A DNA stretch of 64,000 nt from Streptomyces djakartensis (GCF_014651075.1 NZ_BMWE01000003.1:1-64000), one strand, 5' to 3'. Positions 8,517-17,820 are shown, counted from the stretch's first letter. Program-made: numbers and translations. The notes: generated by a model not told the origin, from the letters alone.

Positions 8517-9332
8517 GTGGCAGGAGTCGCACGCCGCCGTCTCGACGCGGAGCTGGTCCGCCGGAAGCTCGCGCGCTCGCGTGAGCATGCCGGCCAGCTG
8601 ATCGCCGCCGGGCGCGTCTCCGTCGGCAAGACCGTCGCGACCAAGCCCGCCACGCAGGTGGAGACCGCCGCGGCGATCGTCGTCGCGGCCGACGAGAACG
8701 ATCCCGACTACGTGTCGCGCGGCGGCCACAAGCTCGCCGGCGCGCTGCAGGTCTTCGTGCCGCAGGGGCTGGCCGTCCAGGGCCGCAGGGCCCTGGACGC
8801 AGGCGCCTCCACCGGCGGATTCACCGATGTGCTGCTGCGCGCGGGCGCCGCCCACGTCGTCGCCGTGGACGTCGGATACGGCCAACTCGCATGGTCCCTG
8901 CAGAACGATGAACGCGTCACCGTCAAGGACCGTACGAACGTACGCGAGTTGACACTTGAAGAGATCGATGGTGAGCCTGTGGATCTTGTCGTGGGGGATT
9001 TGTCCTTCATCCCGCTCGGGCTGGTCCTGCCCGCCCTGGTGCGGTGCGTGAAGCCGGACGCAGACCTGGTGATGATGGTCAAGCCGCAGTTCGAGGTGGG
9101 GAAGGAGCGGCTGGGCAGCGGGGGAGTCGTACGCAGCCCCCAGCTGCGCGCCGAAGCGGTGGCGGGGGTTGCAGGGAAGGCCTGGGGACTGGGGCTCGGG
9201 GTGAAGGGCGTGACGGCCAGTCCGCTGCCCGGGCCGTCGGGGAATGTCGAATACTTCTTGTGGCTGCGGTCCGGGGCACCGGAACTGGACCCGGCCGATG
9301 TCGACCGAGCAGTGGCGGAGGGGCCGCGTTGA
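8517..9332 (+). CDS. tlyA: TlyA-family rRNA 2'-O-methyltransferase
   Basis: 271 residues: an N-terminal S4 RNA-binding domain (about residues 5-62, RRRLDAELVRRKLARSREHA and the GRVSVG turn) followed by an FtsJ-like Rossmann methyltransferase. The latter has the SAM motif DAGASTGGFTDVLL, VGDLSFIPLGLVLP and MVKPQFEVGKE. The family methylates 2'-OH groups of 16S C1409 and 23S C1920 and sets capreomycin/viomycin sensitivity in mycobacteria. GTG 8517 is chosen with AGGAG at 8501-8505. Its TGA overlaps the TTG start of nadK by 3 nt. Confidence 0.95.
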   Translation: MAGVARRRLDAELVRRKLARSREHAGQLIAAGRVSVGKTVATKPATQVETAAAIVVAADENDPDYVSRGGHKLAGALQVFVPQGLAVQGRRALDAGASTGGFTDVLLRAGAAHVVAVDVGYGQLAWSLQNDERVTVKDRTNVRELTLEEIDGEPVDLVVGDLSFIPLGLVLPALVRCVKPDADLVMMVKPQFEVGKERLGSGGVVRSPQLRAEAVAGVAGKAWGLGLGVKGVTASPLPGPSGNVEYFLWLRSGAPELDPADVDRAVAEGPR

Positions 9333-10234
9333 CCGAGAACCGAGCTCGTACTGTTTTTCTGCTCGCCCACACGGGGCGGCCCGCGGCCGTGCGCAGTGCC
9401 GAGCTCGTCGTGAAGGGGCTGCTGCGCTCCGGACTCGGCGTGCGCGTCCTGGAGGCCGAGGCGCGTGACCTGCCGCTGCCGGACGAGGTGGAGCTGGTCA
9501 AGGAGGCGACCCCGCAGTGCCTCGACGGATGCGAGCTGCTCATCGTGCTGGGCGGTGACGGGACGCTGCTGCGCGGTGCGGAGTTCGCCCGGGCCTCCGG
9601 CGTGCCGATGCTCGGTGTCAACCTCGGGCGGGTCGGGTTCCTCGCGGAGGCCGAACGTGACGACCTCGACAAGGTTGTCGACCGGGTGGTGACGAAGGCG
9701 TACGAGGTCGAGGAGCGGATGACCGTCGACGTCGTGGTGCACCGCAACGGCGACATCGTGCACACCGACTGGGCGCTGAACGAGGCGGCCGTGCAGAAGG
9801 TGTCCGCGGAGCGGATGCTGGAGATCGTCCTCGAGATCGACGGGCGCCCGGTGACGGGGTTCGGCTGTGACGGGATCGTGTGTGCGACGCCCACGGGGTC
9901 GACGGCCTACGCGTTCTCCGCGGGCGGGCCCGTGGTGTGGCCGGAGGTCGAGGCACTGCTGATGGTGCCGATCTCCGCGCACGCGCTGTTCGCGAAGCCG
10001 TTGGTGACGTCGCCGGATTCTGTGTTGGCTGTGGAGGTTCTGCCACACATTCCGCCGGGTGTGCTGTGGTGTGACGGGCGGCGGACCGTGGAGTTGCCGC
10101 CCGGTGCCAGGGTCGAGGTGCGGCGGGGTGCTGTGCCGGTGCGGCTGGCCCGGCTGCATCACGCGTCCTTCACGGACCGGCTGGTGGCCAAGTTCGCGCT
10201 GCCTGTCTCCGGGTGGCGGGGGGCTCCTCACTAG
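9329..10234 (+). CDS. nadK: NAD kinase
   Basis: 301 residues with the NAD-kinase hallmarks: VLGGDGTLLRGAEFA (GGDGT phosphate-binding motif with catalytic Asp), LNEAAVQK, and CDGIVCATPTGSTAYAFSAGGP. It makes NADP from NAD using ATP or polyphosphate. The best start is TTG 9329, overlapping the tlyA stop, which gives the usual N-terminus (RTVFLLAHTGRP); upstream reading in this frame is shadow of tlyA. Translational coupling in the order tlyA-nadK-recN is typical for actinobacteria. Confidence 0.93.
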   Translation: MTENRARTVFLLAHTGRPAAVRSAELVVKGLLRSGLGVRVLEAEARDLPLPDEVELVKEATPQCLDGCELLIVLGGDGTLLRGAEFARASGVPMLGVNLGRVGFLAEAERDDLDKVVDRVVTKAYEVEERMTVDVVVHRNGDIVHTDWALNEAAVQKVSAERMLEIVLEIDGRPVTGFGCDGIVCATPTGSTAYAFSAGGPVVWPEVEALLMVPISAHALFAKPLVTSPDSVLAVEVLPHIPPGVLWCDGRRTVELPPGARVEVRRGAVPVRLARLHHASFTDRLVAKFALPVSGWRGAPH

Positions 10235-10290
10235 CGGTTCATGGGGGGGTGGTTGCTCGTCGTTGGCGGGTGCGGGCCGTGTCTGTGGCT

Positions 10291-10319
10291 GGTCGCGCAG
10301 TTCCCCGCGCCCCCAAGGA
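10291..10319. repeat. Intergenic GCGCAGTTCCCCGCGCC element, copy 1
   Basis: Contains GGTCGCGCAGTTCCCCGCGC followed by a C-rich run, the same core that recurs at 22591. I know this core as a frequent Streptomyces intergenic element. This copy lacks the full right arm of the hairpin. It lies in the nadK-recN gap. Confidence 0.7.
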
Positions 10320-10325
10320 GGCGCT

Positions 10326-10343
10326 GCCACTCGCGTGGGTGAC
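10326..10343. promoter_or_regulatory. CACTCGCGTGGGTGAC motif upstream of recN
   Basis: The 16-mer at 10328-10343 recurs with one change (CACTCGTGTGGGTGAC) at 12169-12184 upstream of the glycosyltransferase. Both have a CAC/GTG dyad, extended to GTCAC..GTGAC in the second copy. It ends 44 nt before the recN start, in a position suited to a regulator site. Whether a protein binds is unknown. Confidence 0.45.
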
Positions 10344-10387
10344 AGGAGTGGGCCAGTCGCAATCCTCGGCCCGGACCTCGTAAGGTC

Positions 10388-12124
10388 GTGTCCGTGTTGG
10401 AGGAGATGCGGATACGGTCGCTCGGTGTGATCGACGACGCGGTTGTCGAGCTGTCGCCCGGGTTCACCGCGGTCACCGGTGAGACGGGGGCGGGCAAGAC
10501 CATGGTGGTCACCAGCCTCGGGTTGCTGCTGGGCGGGCGGGCGGACCCGGCGCTCGTGCGGATCGGGGCCGGGAAGGCGGTCGTGGAGGGCCGGATCACC
10601 GTCCCGGACGACGCCACAGCAGCCGTACGCGCCGAGGAGGCCGGGGCCGAGCTCGACGACGGTGCCCTGCTGATCAGCCGTACCGTTTCCGCCGAGGGGC
10701 GCTCGCGGGCGCACCTGGGCGGGCGCAGCGTGCCCGTGGGAGTGCTCGCCGAGCTCGCCGACGAGCTGGTGGCCGTGCACGGGCAGACCGACCAGCAGGG
10801 GCTGCTCAAGCTGTCCCGGCAGCGGCAGGCGCTCGACCGGTACGCGGGTGACTCGGTCGCGGTGCCGCTGGCCAAGTACCAAGCGGCGTACAAGCGGCTG
10901 CGGGCCGTCGCCGCCGAGCTCGACGAAATCACCACCCGGGCGCGGGAACGGGCCCAGGAGGCCGATCTGCTGCGCTTCGGCCTCGACGAGATCGCCGCCG
11001 TCGAGCCCCGGGCCGGTGAGGACACGGAGCTGGCCGAGGAGGCCGAGCGGCTCGGGCACGCCGAGGCGCTGGCGGCCGCGGCGGCGGCCGCGCACGCCGC
11101 CCTCGCGGGCAATCCGGAGGACCCGGAGGGTGTCGACGCCGGGACGCTCGTCGCGGGCGCCCAGCGGGCCCTGGACGCCGTACGGTCGCACGACCCGTCG
11201 CTGGCCGCGCTCGCCGACCGCATCGGGGAGATCGGGATCCTGCTGCGTGATGCGGCCGGGGACCTGGCCGGGTACGCCGACGATCTGGACGCCGACCCGC
11301 TGCGGCTGGCCGCCGTCGAGGAACGGCGGGCCGCGCTGACCGGGCTGACGCGGAAGTACGGCGAGGACATCGCCTCCGTGCTGGCCTGGGCCGAGCGCAG
11401 TGCCGCCCGGCTGACAGAACTCGACGGCGACGACGAGCGGATCGGGGAACTGACCGCCGAGCGGGACGCGCTGCGGGCCGAACTGAGCGGACTCGCACAG
11501 GCGTTGACGGACGCCCGGACGGAGGCCGCCGAGCGGTTCGCCGCCGCCGTGACCGCCGAGCTGGCCTCGCTCGCCATGCCGCACGCACGCGTGTCGTTCG
11601 ACATCAGGCAGACCGAGGACCCGGAGGGCGTCGAGGTCGGCGGCCGTGCCGTCGCGTACGGGCCCGCCGGCGCCGACGAGGTCGAGCTGCTGCTGGCCCC
11701 GCACCCGGGCGCGCCGCCCCGGCCGATCGCCAAGGGGGCGTCCGGCGGTGAGCTGTCCCGTGTGATGCTGGCCGTGGAGGTCGTCTTCGCGGGGACGGAT
11801 CCCGTGCCCACGTATCTGTTCGACGAGGTCGACGCCGGTGTGGGCGGCAAGGCGGCGGTGGAGATCGGACGGCGGCTCGCACGCCTTGCGAAGACCGCGC
11901 AGGTCGTGGTCGTGACACATCTGCCGCAGGTGGCCGCCTTCGCCGACCGGCAGTTGCTGGTCGAGAAGACCAACGACGGGTCGGTCACCCGTTCCGGCGT
12001 CAAGGTGCTGGAGGGGGAGGACCGGGTCCGGGAGCTGTCCCGCATGCTCGCCGGGCAGGAGGACTCGGAGACGGCCCGGGCACACGCGGAGGAGTTGCTG
12101 GCGACGGCCCAGACGGACGGGTAG
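10388..12124 (+). CDS. recN: DNA repair protein RecN
   Basis: 578 residues, SMC-like ABC ATPase used in double-strand-break repair. Walker A is GETGAGKTMVV (residues about 33-43), there is a long coiled-coil middle rich in Ala/Glu/Arg, a signature GASGGELSRVMLAVE and Walker B YLFDEVDAGVGG near residue 475-490. GTG 10388 is taken as start (VLEEMRIRSLGVIDDAV, the normal RecN beginning). I see no GAAC-N4-GTTC LexA site in the 150 nt upstream, so SOS control is not evident. The last residues are followed directly by the gap before the glycosyltransferase. Confidence 0.95.
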   Translation: MSVLEEMRIRSLGVIDDAVVELSPGFTAVTGETGAGKTMVVTSLGLLLGGRADPALVRIGAGKAVVEGRITVPDDATAAVRAEEAGAELDDGALLISRTVSAEGRSRAHLGGRSVPVGVLAELADELVAVHGQTDQQGLLKLSRQRQALDRYAGDSVAVPLAKYQAAYKRLRAVAAELDEITTRARERAQEADLLRFGLDEIAAVEPRAGEDTELAEEAERLGHAEALAAAAAAAHAALAGNPEDPEGVDAGTLVAGAQRALDAVRSHDPSLAALADRIGEIGILLRDAAGDLAGYADDLDADPLRLAAVEERRAALTGLTRKYGEDIASVLAWAERSAARLTELDGDDERIGELTAERDALRAELSGLAQALTDARTEAAERFAAAVTAELASLAMPHARVSFDIRQTEDPEGVEVGGRAVAYGPAGADEVELLLAPHPGAPPRPIAKGASGGELSRVMLAVEVVFAGTDPVPTYLFDEVDAGVGGKAAVEIGRRLARLAKTAQVVVVTHLPQVAAFADRQLLVEKTNDGSVTRSGVKVLEGEDRVRELSRMLAGQEDSETARAHAEELLATAQTDG

Positions 12125-12166
12125 CCGTAGCGGCGGTCGTGGGCGGGGCGGGCAGGTGTACCCGTT

Positions 12167-12184
12167 GTCACTCGTGTGGGTGAC
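12167..12184. promoter_or_regulatory. GTCACTCGTGTGGGTGAC motif upstream of glycosyltransferase
   Basis: Imperfect dyad GTCAC-N8-GTGAC, sharing 15 of 16 core positions with the motif upstream of recN. It lies 152 nt before the GTG of the glycosyltransferase. The remaining gap (12125-12336) shows no other clear element. Confidence 0.4.
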
Positions 12185-12336
12185 TCGGCTCAGGGCGTTC
12201 CCCCGATGCCGCGCCCCACTGTCGCGCTGTTGGGATTCGGGCGGTCCCTCCACCCCCGGATGTCCTGGCATCCTTGGCGGAGTACGCGCGGGAAACCGCT
12301 TCGTGACCGCCCGACCCGAACCAGGAGCCCGGCCAC

Positions 12337-13482
12337 GTGACCCCCGTGAGCAGCCACTCACCGCATGGCCAGTCGCCGTTGCGCACCGTGCAGGTGCTGG
12401 GCGGAGGCAATGCGGCCAGCAGTGCGCATGTGCGCTCCCTGGCCGCGGGGCTCGTCGCACGGGGCGTGAGAGTCACCGTGTGCGCCCCCTTCGAGGCGGA
12501 TCGCGCCTATGACTTCAGGGGCGTCGGGGCCGACCACGTGCACGTGCCGCGCAGCAGCGACCCGGTGTCGGTGGCGGCGCTGCGCGCGGCCTGCGCCCAC
12601 GCCGACCTGGTGCACGCGCACGGGCTGCACGCCTCCTTCCGTGCCGTTCTGGCGCTGAGCGGGCGGCGGGTGAGTACTCCGCTGGTCGTGACGTGGCACG
12701 ACCGGGCGCATGCCGACGGCACCCGCGCCCATCTGCTGCGGGTGCTGGAGCGGCGGGTCGTGAAGGCGGCCACGGTGGTGCTGGGAACGACGTCGGCGCT
12801 GGTGGACCGGGCACGGCGGGCGGGGGCGCGGGACGCCCGGCTCGCGGCCGTGGCGCTGCCCGGTCCCCGCCGGCCCCCGGAAGCCGACGACCCCGACGGC
12901 CTGCGGCCCAAGGTGCGTGCCGAACTCGGCTCCATCGGGCGCCCGTTGCTGATGGCCGTCGGATCCCTGGAGCGGCACCGCGGATACGACGTGCTGCTGG
13001 ACGCCGCGCGCGCGTGGAACCGCCTCGACCCCGTCCCCCTGGTCGTGATCGCGGGGGAGGGGCCACTGCGCGGCGAACTCCAGGAGCGGATCGAGCGGGA
13101 GCGACTGCCCGTCCGGCTCATCGGGCGGCGCGACGACATCTCCGACCTGCTCGCCGCCGCCGATCTCGCCCTGCTGCCCAGCCGTCGGGAGGAGGCGCGC
13201 TCCGTCCTCGCCCAGGAGGCCCTGCACGCGCGCGTGCCGCTCGTCGCGACCGCGGTCGGCGGTGTCCCCGAACTCGTCGGAGACGCGGCGGAACTCGTGC
13301 CGTGCGAGGACGCGGAGGCGCTCGCCGGCTCCGTCGTACGCCTGCTCGGCGACCCGGAGCGCCGGGAGTTGATGAAGGAGAAGGGCAGCCGGCAGGCGGT
13401 GACCTGGCCGACCGAGGACGAGACGGTCGCCCAGGTACTCAGCGTGTACGACGAGTTGACCCAGCCCCGGCCCCTCCCGTAG
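12337..13482 (+). CDS. Glycosyltransferase family 4-like protein
   Basis: 381 residues, GT-B fold. The N-terminal half has a glycine-rich loop (VQVLGGGNAASSAHVRSLAAGL) and DLVHAHGLHASFRA. The C-terminal nucleotide-sugar domain has LLMAVGSLERHRGYDVLLDA and the retaining-enzyme EX7E region LLPSRREEARSVLAQEALHA, then VPLVATAVGGVPELVGD. Donor and acceptor cannot be told. AGGAG at 12323-12327 supports GTG 12337. No membrane segment; cytoplasmic or peripheral. It converges with the PucR gene, 8 nt apart. Confidence 0.88.
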   Translation: MTPVSSHSPHGQSPLRTVQVLGGGNAASSAHVRSLAAGLVARGVRVTVCAPFEADRAYDFRGVGADHVHVPRSSDPVSVAALRAACAHADLVHAHGLHASFRAVLALSGRRVSTPLVVTWHDRAHADGTRAHLLRVLERRVVKAATVVLGTTSALVDRARRAGARDARLAAVALPGPRRPPEADDPDGLRPKVRAELGSIGRPLLMAVGSLERHRGYDVLLDAARAWNRLDPVPLVVIAGEGPLRGELQERIERERLPVRLIGRRDDISDLLAAADLALLPSRREEARSVLAQEALHARVPLVATAVGGVPELVGDAAELVPCEDAEALAGSVVRLLGDPERRELMKEKGSRQAVTWPTEDETVAQVLSVYDELTQPRPLP

Positions 13483-13490
13483 CGGGCTTC

Positions 13491-15134
13491 CTAGGGAACG
13501 TGCCTGCGGGCCCGCAGCGCCAGACTCAGGGCCAGAACGGTCTGCGGGTCGTCGAGGTCCGTGCCCAGCAACTCACCGATGCGCGCCAGGCGGTTGTACA
13601 GGGTCTGCCGGTTGAGGTGGAGTTCCCGGGCCGTCTCCGCCTTGCGGCCCGCGTGCGCGAGGTACGTCGACAGGGTGGGCAGCAGCGGCGGCCGGGAGCG
13701 GGCGTCGTGTTCCAGGACGGGGCCGAGGGCCCGGTCGACGAACGCGGCCAGGTCCGGATGGTCGCGCAGCCGCCACAGCAGCAGGTCGATGTCCAGGCGG
13801 CGCGCGTCGTACCAGGGCCGGTCGGGCAGGCCCTGGGCCGCCGTGGCCGTCTCGGCCGCGTGCCGCAGGCCCGACGCCGCCGCCGTCCAGCCGCCGGCCG
13901 TCCCCACGACCACCACGGGCGGCAGGCCGCCCGGCCGGAGCATCCCGGCCCGGGCCACACCGGCCCGCAGGGCCGCCGCGACCCGGTCCGCGACCGATGG
14001 CCGCTCCGGCTCCGAGCGCAGGCCGAGCAGCACCAGCACCCGGCCCTCGACCGGCCGCACCCCGAGCAGCACCGGCACGCCCACCGAGGCCAGTTCCTCC
14101 GACACCGCCCGGGCCAGCACCGCCCAGCCTCCCCCGGGCGAGAGGGCGTCCCCGAGCCGCATGACCACCGGCAGCAGCGGGCCGTCGCCCGGTCGGAAGC
14201 CCAGCACCCGCGCCTGCGCCGGGGCGTCCTGCGCGGTGACCCGGCCCTCGGCGAGGTCCGTGAGGAAGTCGCCCCGCCCACGGGCCGCCAGCTCCTCCTC
14301 CTGCCGTGCCTGCATCAGCACCACGGCCAGGATGCCGGCGGCCCGGTCGGCCGCCATCCGGTGCACGGGCGCCAGGGGGGCCCGTACGGGAAGCAGCACG
14401 AGACGTGCCCGGACGCCTCCGCTGCCGGGACCGCCGCCCGGCACGTCCACGAGGACCGAGCCCGTCGGCGGCGGCTCGTCCCGGTGCTGCCCGCGCAGCC
14501 CCTCCCACACCTGCAGCGGGTCGGTGCCCTCGGGACCGGCCCCCGCGGCGTACAGCAACTGTCCGTCCGCCGTCTCCAGGAAGACGGGGTTGCCGGCGAA
14601 GTCGGCCAGGATGCCGAGCACTTGGGGCACACCGCCGCCGCCCAGCAGGGCCTCGGTGCACCGCCGGTGCACCTCCTCCGCCCGTTGGAGCAGCGCGTAG
14701 TGGCCGTTGACGATCTCGGTGTGGATCTCCTCCGTGACCGTGACGAACGGCACCTCGCGGTGGAGCTGGACGAGCGGCAGCCCGGCGGACCGTGCCGTGT
14801 CGACGAGGGCGGCCGGCAGCCGTGCGAAGCGCGGGCCGAGCTCCACCACCAGGGCGGCGATGCCGCGCTCGGCCAGGGTGCGCACGAACGCCCGCTGTTC
14901 GGCCGGGCGGGTACCGAGGCCATAGCCCGTGGTCAGCAGCAGCTCGCCGCCCTTGAGGAGGGAGGCGATGTGCGGCACCTCACCGGCGTGCACCCAGCGC
15001 ACGGTACGCCCGAGACGCTCGGCGCCCGCCAGCACCTCGGGCAGCCCGCCGCGCAGCCCCGGCAGCTCCAGCGCCCGCCGCACGGTGATCCCGTCGCCCC
15101 GGCTGCCGTGGCCGCTCTCCGTCCCGCTGTCCAT
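13491..15134 (-). CDS. PucR family transcriptional regulator
   Basis: 547 residues. An N-terminal PucR purine-catabolism-like domain (ITVRRALELPGLRGGLPEVLAGAERL and VRWVHAGEVPHIASLLKGGELLLTTG), a GGDEF-like middle region, and a C-terminal helix-turn-helix (LHLNRQTLYNRLARIGELLG) of the PucR HTH_30 type. Such proteins activate purine or amino-acid catabolic genes in response to small effectors. The neighbouring divergent gene is the LLM oxidoreductase at 15240 (105 nt away), so that gene is a possible target. ATG 15134 is taken as the start; longer in-frame reading has no ribosome site. Confidence 0.9.
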   Translation of the reverse strand: MDSGTESGHGSRGDGITVRRALELPGLRGGLPEVLAGAERLGRTVRWVHAGEVPHIASLLKGGELLLTTGYGLGTRPAEQRAFVRTLAERGIAALVVELGPRFARLPAALVDTARSAGLPLVQLHREVPFVTVTEEIHTEIVNGHYALLQRAEEVHRRCTEALLGGGGVPQVLGILADFAGNPVFLETADGQLLYAAGAGPEGTDPLQVWEGLRGQHRDEPPPTGSVLVDVPGGGPGSGGVRARLVLLPVRAPLAPVHRMAADRAAGILAVVLMQARQEEELAARGRGDFLTDLAEGRVTAQDAPAQARVLGFRPGDGPLLPVVMRLGDALSPGGGWAVLARAVSEELASVGVPVLLGVRPVEGRVLVLLGLRSEPERPSVADRVAAALRAGVARAGMLRPGGLPPVVVVGTAGGWTAAASGLRHAAETATAAQGLPDRPWYDARRLDIDLLLWRLRDHPDLAAFVDRALGPVLEHDARSRPPLLPTLSTYLAHAGRKAETARELHLNRQTLYNRLARIGELLGTDLDDPQTVLALSLALRARRHVP

Positions 15135-15239
15135 GTGCCGGACGCTACCCGTGCCGGTGCCCGGCGGACATCCCGGGAGCGGCACGAGCGCGATCAAGCC
15201 CCGGGGTTACGGCGGAAGCGACCGGGTACGGGCGCCGTC

Positions 15240-16196
15240 ATGGACATCAGCGTGGTCGCCGCAGGGCGGGAGGACGACAGCCCCGTCGCGGAGCCGTTGC
15301 GGGTCGCGGTCCTCGCGGACCGGCTCGGATACCGGGAGGTGTGGGCGGGCGAGGGCGCCACCTGGGACTCGTTCGTCCTGGCGGCGGCGATCGGAGCGGC
15401 CACCGAACAGGCCGTGCTGACCGCCGGACCCGTGCCGGTGAACGTGCGCGACCCGCTCACCGTCGTCCGGGGTGCCGCCTCCACCGCCGCCGTCACCGAC
15501 CGGCCCGTCGGCGTGGCCCTGGGCACCTCCAGCAAGCGTGTGGTGGAGGGCGTGCACGGACGGCCGCGGACCCGGCCGGCCGCCACCCTCGCGGAGTCGG
15601 CGGCGGCCGTGCGCGCGCTGTGGGACAGCGTGCCGGGCGAGCCGATCGTGCCGGGCAGCACGTTCCCGCGCCGGCTGCCGCCGCCCGGCGGCATGGTGAC
15701 CGTCGCGGCGTTCGGCGAGCGCGCGGTCGCCGCGGCCGTCGAACACTCCGACCGGATGCTCCTCGACATCGTCTCCCCCGAGCAGGTGCGGACCCTGCGG
15801 GCACGGATGCTCGCGGCGGCCGAGCAGGCGGGGCGTACGCCGCCGCGGCTGGCCGCCTGGCTGCCCGCCGCCGTGGATCCGGAGCCGGAGTCGCTCCGGC
15901 AGGTCCTGCGCAGCGTCGTCGGCTATCTCCGGGTGCCGGGCTACAGCGACGTGTTCGTCGACGCGGGGCTCGCCGACGTCGTGGAGCTGGCCGCCAAGGG
16001 CGCCGACCCGGACACCCTGCTGCGGGCCCTGCCGCCGAGGGCCGCGGGCACGGTCGCCCTCGTCGGCGACGCCGCCACGGTCCGGGCCCGCATCGACGCC
16101 TACGCCGAGGCCGGGCTCGACGAGATCGCCCTGGTGCCCGCCACGGCGGGCGACCCGGCGGGTGAGCGGACGCTCACGGCCCTCAGGCCGGCGTGA
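15240..16196 (+). CDS. LLM-class F420/flavin-dependent oxidoreductase
   Basis: 318 residues with the luciferase-like TIM-barrel pattern: VAVLADRLGYREVWAGEGATWDSFVLAAAIG near the N-terminus, then VALGTSSKRVVEGVHGR and the C-terminal TVALVGDAATVRARIDAYAEAGLDEIALVP. In actinobacteria this family mostly uses F420H2 or FMNH2. The substrate is unknown. Start is ATG 15240; upstream reading in the same frame is shadow of the PucR gene. Its last 14 bp overlap the convergent FAD oxidoreductase gene. Confidence 0.87.
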   Translation: MDISVVAAGREDDSPVAEPLRVAVLADRLGYREVWAGEGATWDSFVLAAAIGAATEQAVLTAGPVPVNVRDPLTVVRGAASTAAVTDRPVGVALGTSSKRVVEGVHGRPRTRPAATLAESAAAVRALWDSVPGEPIVPGSTFPRRLPPPGGMVTVAAFGERAVAAAVEHSDRMLLDIVSPEQVRTLRARMLAAAEQAGRTPPRLAAWLPAAVDPEPESLRQVLRSVVGYLRVPGYSDVFVDAGLADVVELAAKGADPDTLLRALPPRAAGTVALVGDAATVRARIDAYAEAGLDEIALVPATAGDPAGERTLTALRPA

Positions 16197-17565
16197 TGTT
16201 GTGGTTGAAGCGGAACACGTTGTCCGGGTCGTAGCGCCGCTTCAGCTCCGCCAGCCGCCTGGTGTTGTCGGTGCCCAGCCCGGCGGTGACACGATCGTCG
16301 CCCTCGTCGCCGATGAAGTTGAGGTAGACGGCGCCGGTGCTCCACGGCCGCGCGTCGGCGCGCACGTCGCGCACCCAGCGCACACAGCGTTCGTCGTCCG
16401 CCGGGTCCTCCCAGACGCCGAACGGGTGCACCGCCCAGGGCGCGTCCCGATAGGGCACCGGGTACTCGCGCGGTCCGGCCGCGATCGCGCCGCCCTGCGG
16501 GAACAGCACGTGCTGGGTGCCGGTCGGCACCGGCATGGACCCGGCCCGGGCGCAGAAGACGTCCACGAAGTCGTCGGGCGCCTGGGCCAGATACTCCGCC
16601 GACCAGTAGTTCCGCATCCCCGGCGGGTCGTCGATCATGCACTGCAGGTCGGCGTACGGCATCGGGCCGACGATCTCGGCCTCGTGCGGCAGCGCCAGCA
16701 GCGGCTGGGCGACCTTGCGCATGTCGTCCTCGCCGCCGGCGTACGTCAGCAGCACGCCGCACACCAGCCGGCCGACGAGGTGCTCGGGGACGAACTCCTC
16801 CGGCGGGCCGGTGAGGTAGATGACACCACCGGCCGCCTCGTCGGGTCCGTTCGCGATCACCTCGCGGTAGGTGCGGACGGCCTCGGGGCCGTGCTCCGGG
16901 AGGTACAGCAGCAGCGCCAGGGAGAACTCCGGCAGTTCGTGCAGGCGCAGCGTGAGCGCGGTGGCGACGCCGAAGTTCCCGCCGCCGCCGTGCAGGGCCC
17001 AGAACAGCTCCGGGTTCTCGTCGGCGCTCGCGTGGACCCGGCTGCCGTCGGCGGTGACGAGTTCGACGCCGAGGAGGTTGTCCACGGCCAGCCCGAAGCA
17101 GCGGTCCAGCCAGCCCGTGCCGCCGCCCAGCACGAAGCCGCCGACACCGGTGGTGGAGGCACGGCCGCCGGTCGTCGCCAGTCCGTACGGCTCGGTGGCC
17201 CGGTCCAGGTGGCTCATGGTGGCCCCGCCGGCGACCCGGGCCGCCCGGGCCGCCGGATCCACGGTCACCGCGTGCATCCGGCGCAGATCGACCACCACAC
17301 CGCCGTCGTTGACCGCCATGCCCGCCACGCTGTGCCCGCCGCCGCGGACCGCGACGTTCAGGTCGAGCTCCCTGGCGAACCGCACCGTCCGCACCACGTC
17401 GTCCGCGTCGGCGCACTGCGCGATCACCGCGGGCCGCCGGTCGATCATGGCGTTGAAGACGGCCCGGGCCTCGTCATAGCCCGGGTCCTGCGGGGCGAAC
17501 ACGTCGCCGCTCAGTTCCTCGCGCAGCGCGGCCAGCGCCGCGCCCGCCTTCCAGAGGGGAGCCAT
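16183..17565 (-). CDS. FAD-binding oxidoreductase, BBE (berberine bridge enzyme-like) type
   Basis: 460 residues. A PP-loop/VAO-type FAD domain (ARELDLNVAVRGGGHSVAG with the His that can carry covalent FAD, and TGVGGFVLGGGTGWLDRCFG), a substrate domain, and the BBE C-terminal tail AELKRRYDPDNVFRFNHNI. No signal peptide, so probably cytoplasmic. A Cys for bicovalent FAD attachment is not evident at the usual place (GGTGWLDRCFG has a Cys four residues after the Gly-Trp; assignment uncertain). ATG 17565 has AAGGGGG a few bases upstream on its strand. Confidence 0.9.
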   Translation of the reverse strand: MAPLWKAGAALAALREELSGDVFAPQDPGYDEARAVFNAMIDRRPAVIAQCADADDVVRTVRFARELDLNVAVRGGGHSVAGMAVNDGGVVVDLRRMHAVTVDPAARAARVAGGATMSHLDRATEPYGLATTGGRASTTGVGGFVLGGGTGWLDRCFGLAVDNLLGVELVTADGSRVHASADENPELFWALHGGGGNFGVATALTLRLHELPEFSLALLLYLPEHGPEAVRTYREVIANGPDEAAGGVIYLTGPPEEFVPEHLVGRLVCGVLLTYAGGEDDMRKVAQPLLALPHEAEIVGPMPYADLQCMIDDPPGMRNYWSAEYLAQAPDDFVDVFCARAGSMPVPTGTQHVLFPQGGAIAAGPREYPVPYRDAPWAVHPFGVWEDPADDERCVRWVRDVRADARPWSTGAVYLNFIGDEGDDRVTAGLGTDNTRRLAELKRRYDPDNVFRFNHNITPA

Positions 17566-17820
17566 GGCCGCCCCCTTCCGCCAGGGGCATCGTCCGCTTC
17601 CAGCCTAGGCGGCCACGGCCTGCCGGGCCTGTTCGGCCGGGAGCCGTACGCCTGCGTCTTCGCCGGCCGGGCCAGGTCGCCCCAGGGTGCGCAGCGGGCC
17701 AGGTCACCGGTGCGGGCCACGACCGGTTCCGGGCAGGCCGGTCCTCCAACCGGCCTGTCGGGGAGCCCGTGACCATCGCTCACGGGAAGTGGCCAGGAGA
17801 TCCGGCGACCTGCAACCCGT
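17566..17820. other. Intergenic, possible hairpin
   Basis: Between the FAD oxidoreductase start and the GH15 gene end. I see one short hairpin (AGGCCGGT / ACCGGCCT, 17735-17756) that might be a weak terminator, and no convincing gene. Open frames here on the minus strand are low-complexity GC shadows. Confidence 0.4.

Noticed and set aside
8708..12460. A 1250-aa minus-strand frame over tlyA-nadK-recN
   Set aside because: Pro/Arg/Gly/His-rich translation without any domain, lying antisense to three well-supported genes.
17474..17783. Small minus-strand proteins (90-100 aa) upstream of the FAD oxidoreductase gene
   Set aside because: No ribosome sites, skewed Arg/Pro/Gly composition and partial overlap with the start of a real gene.
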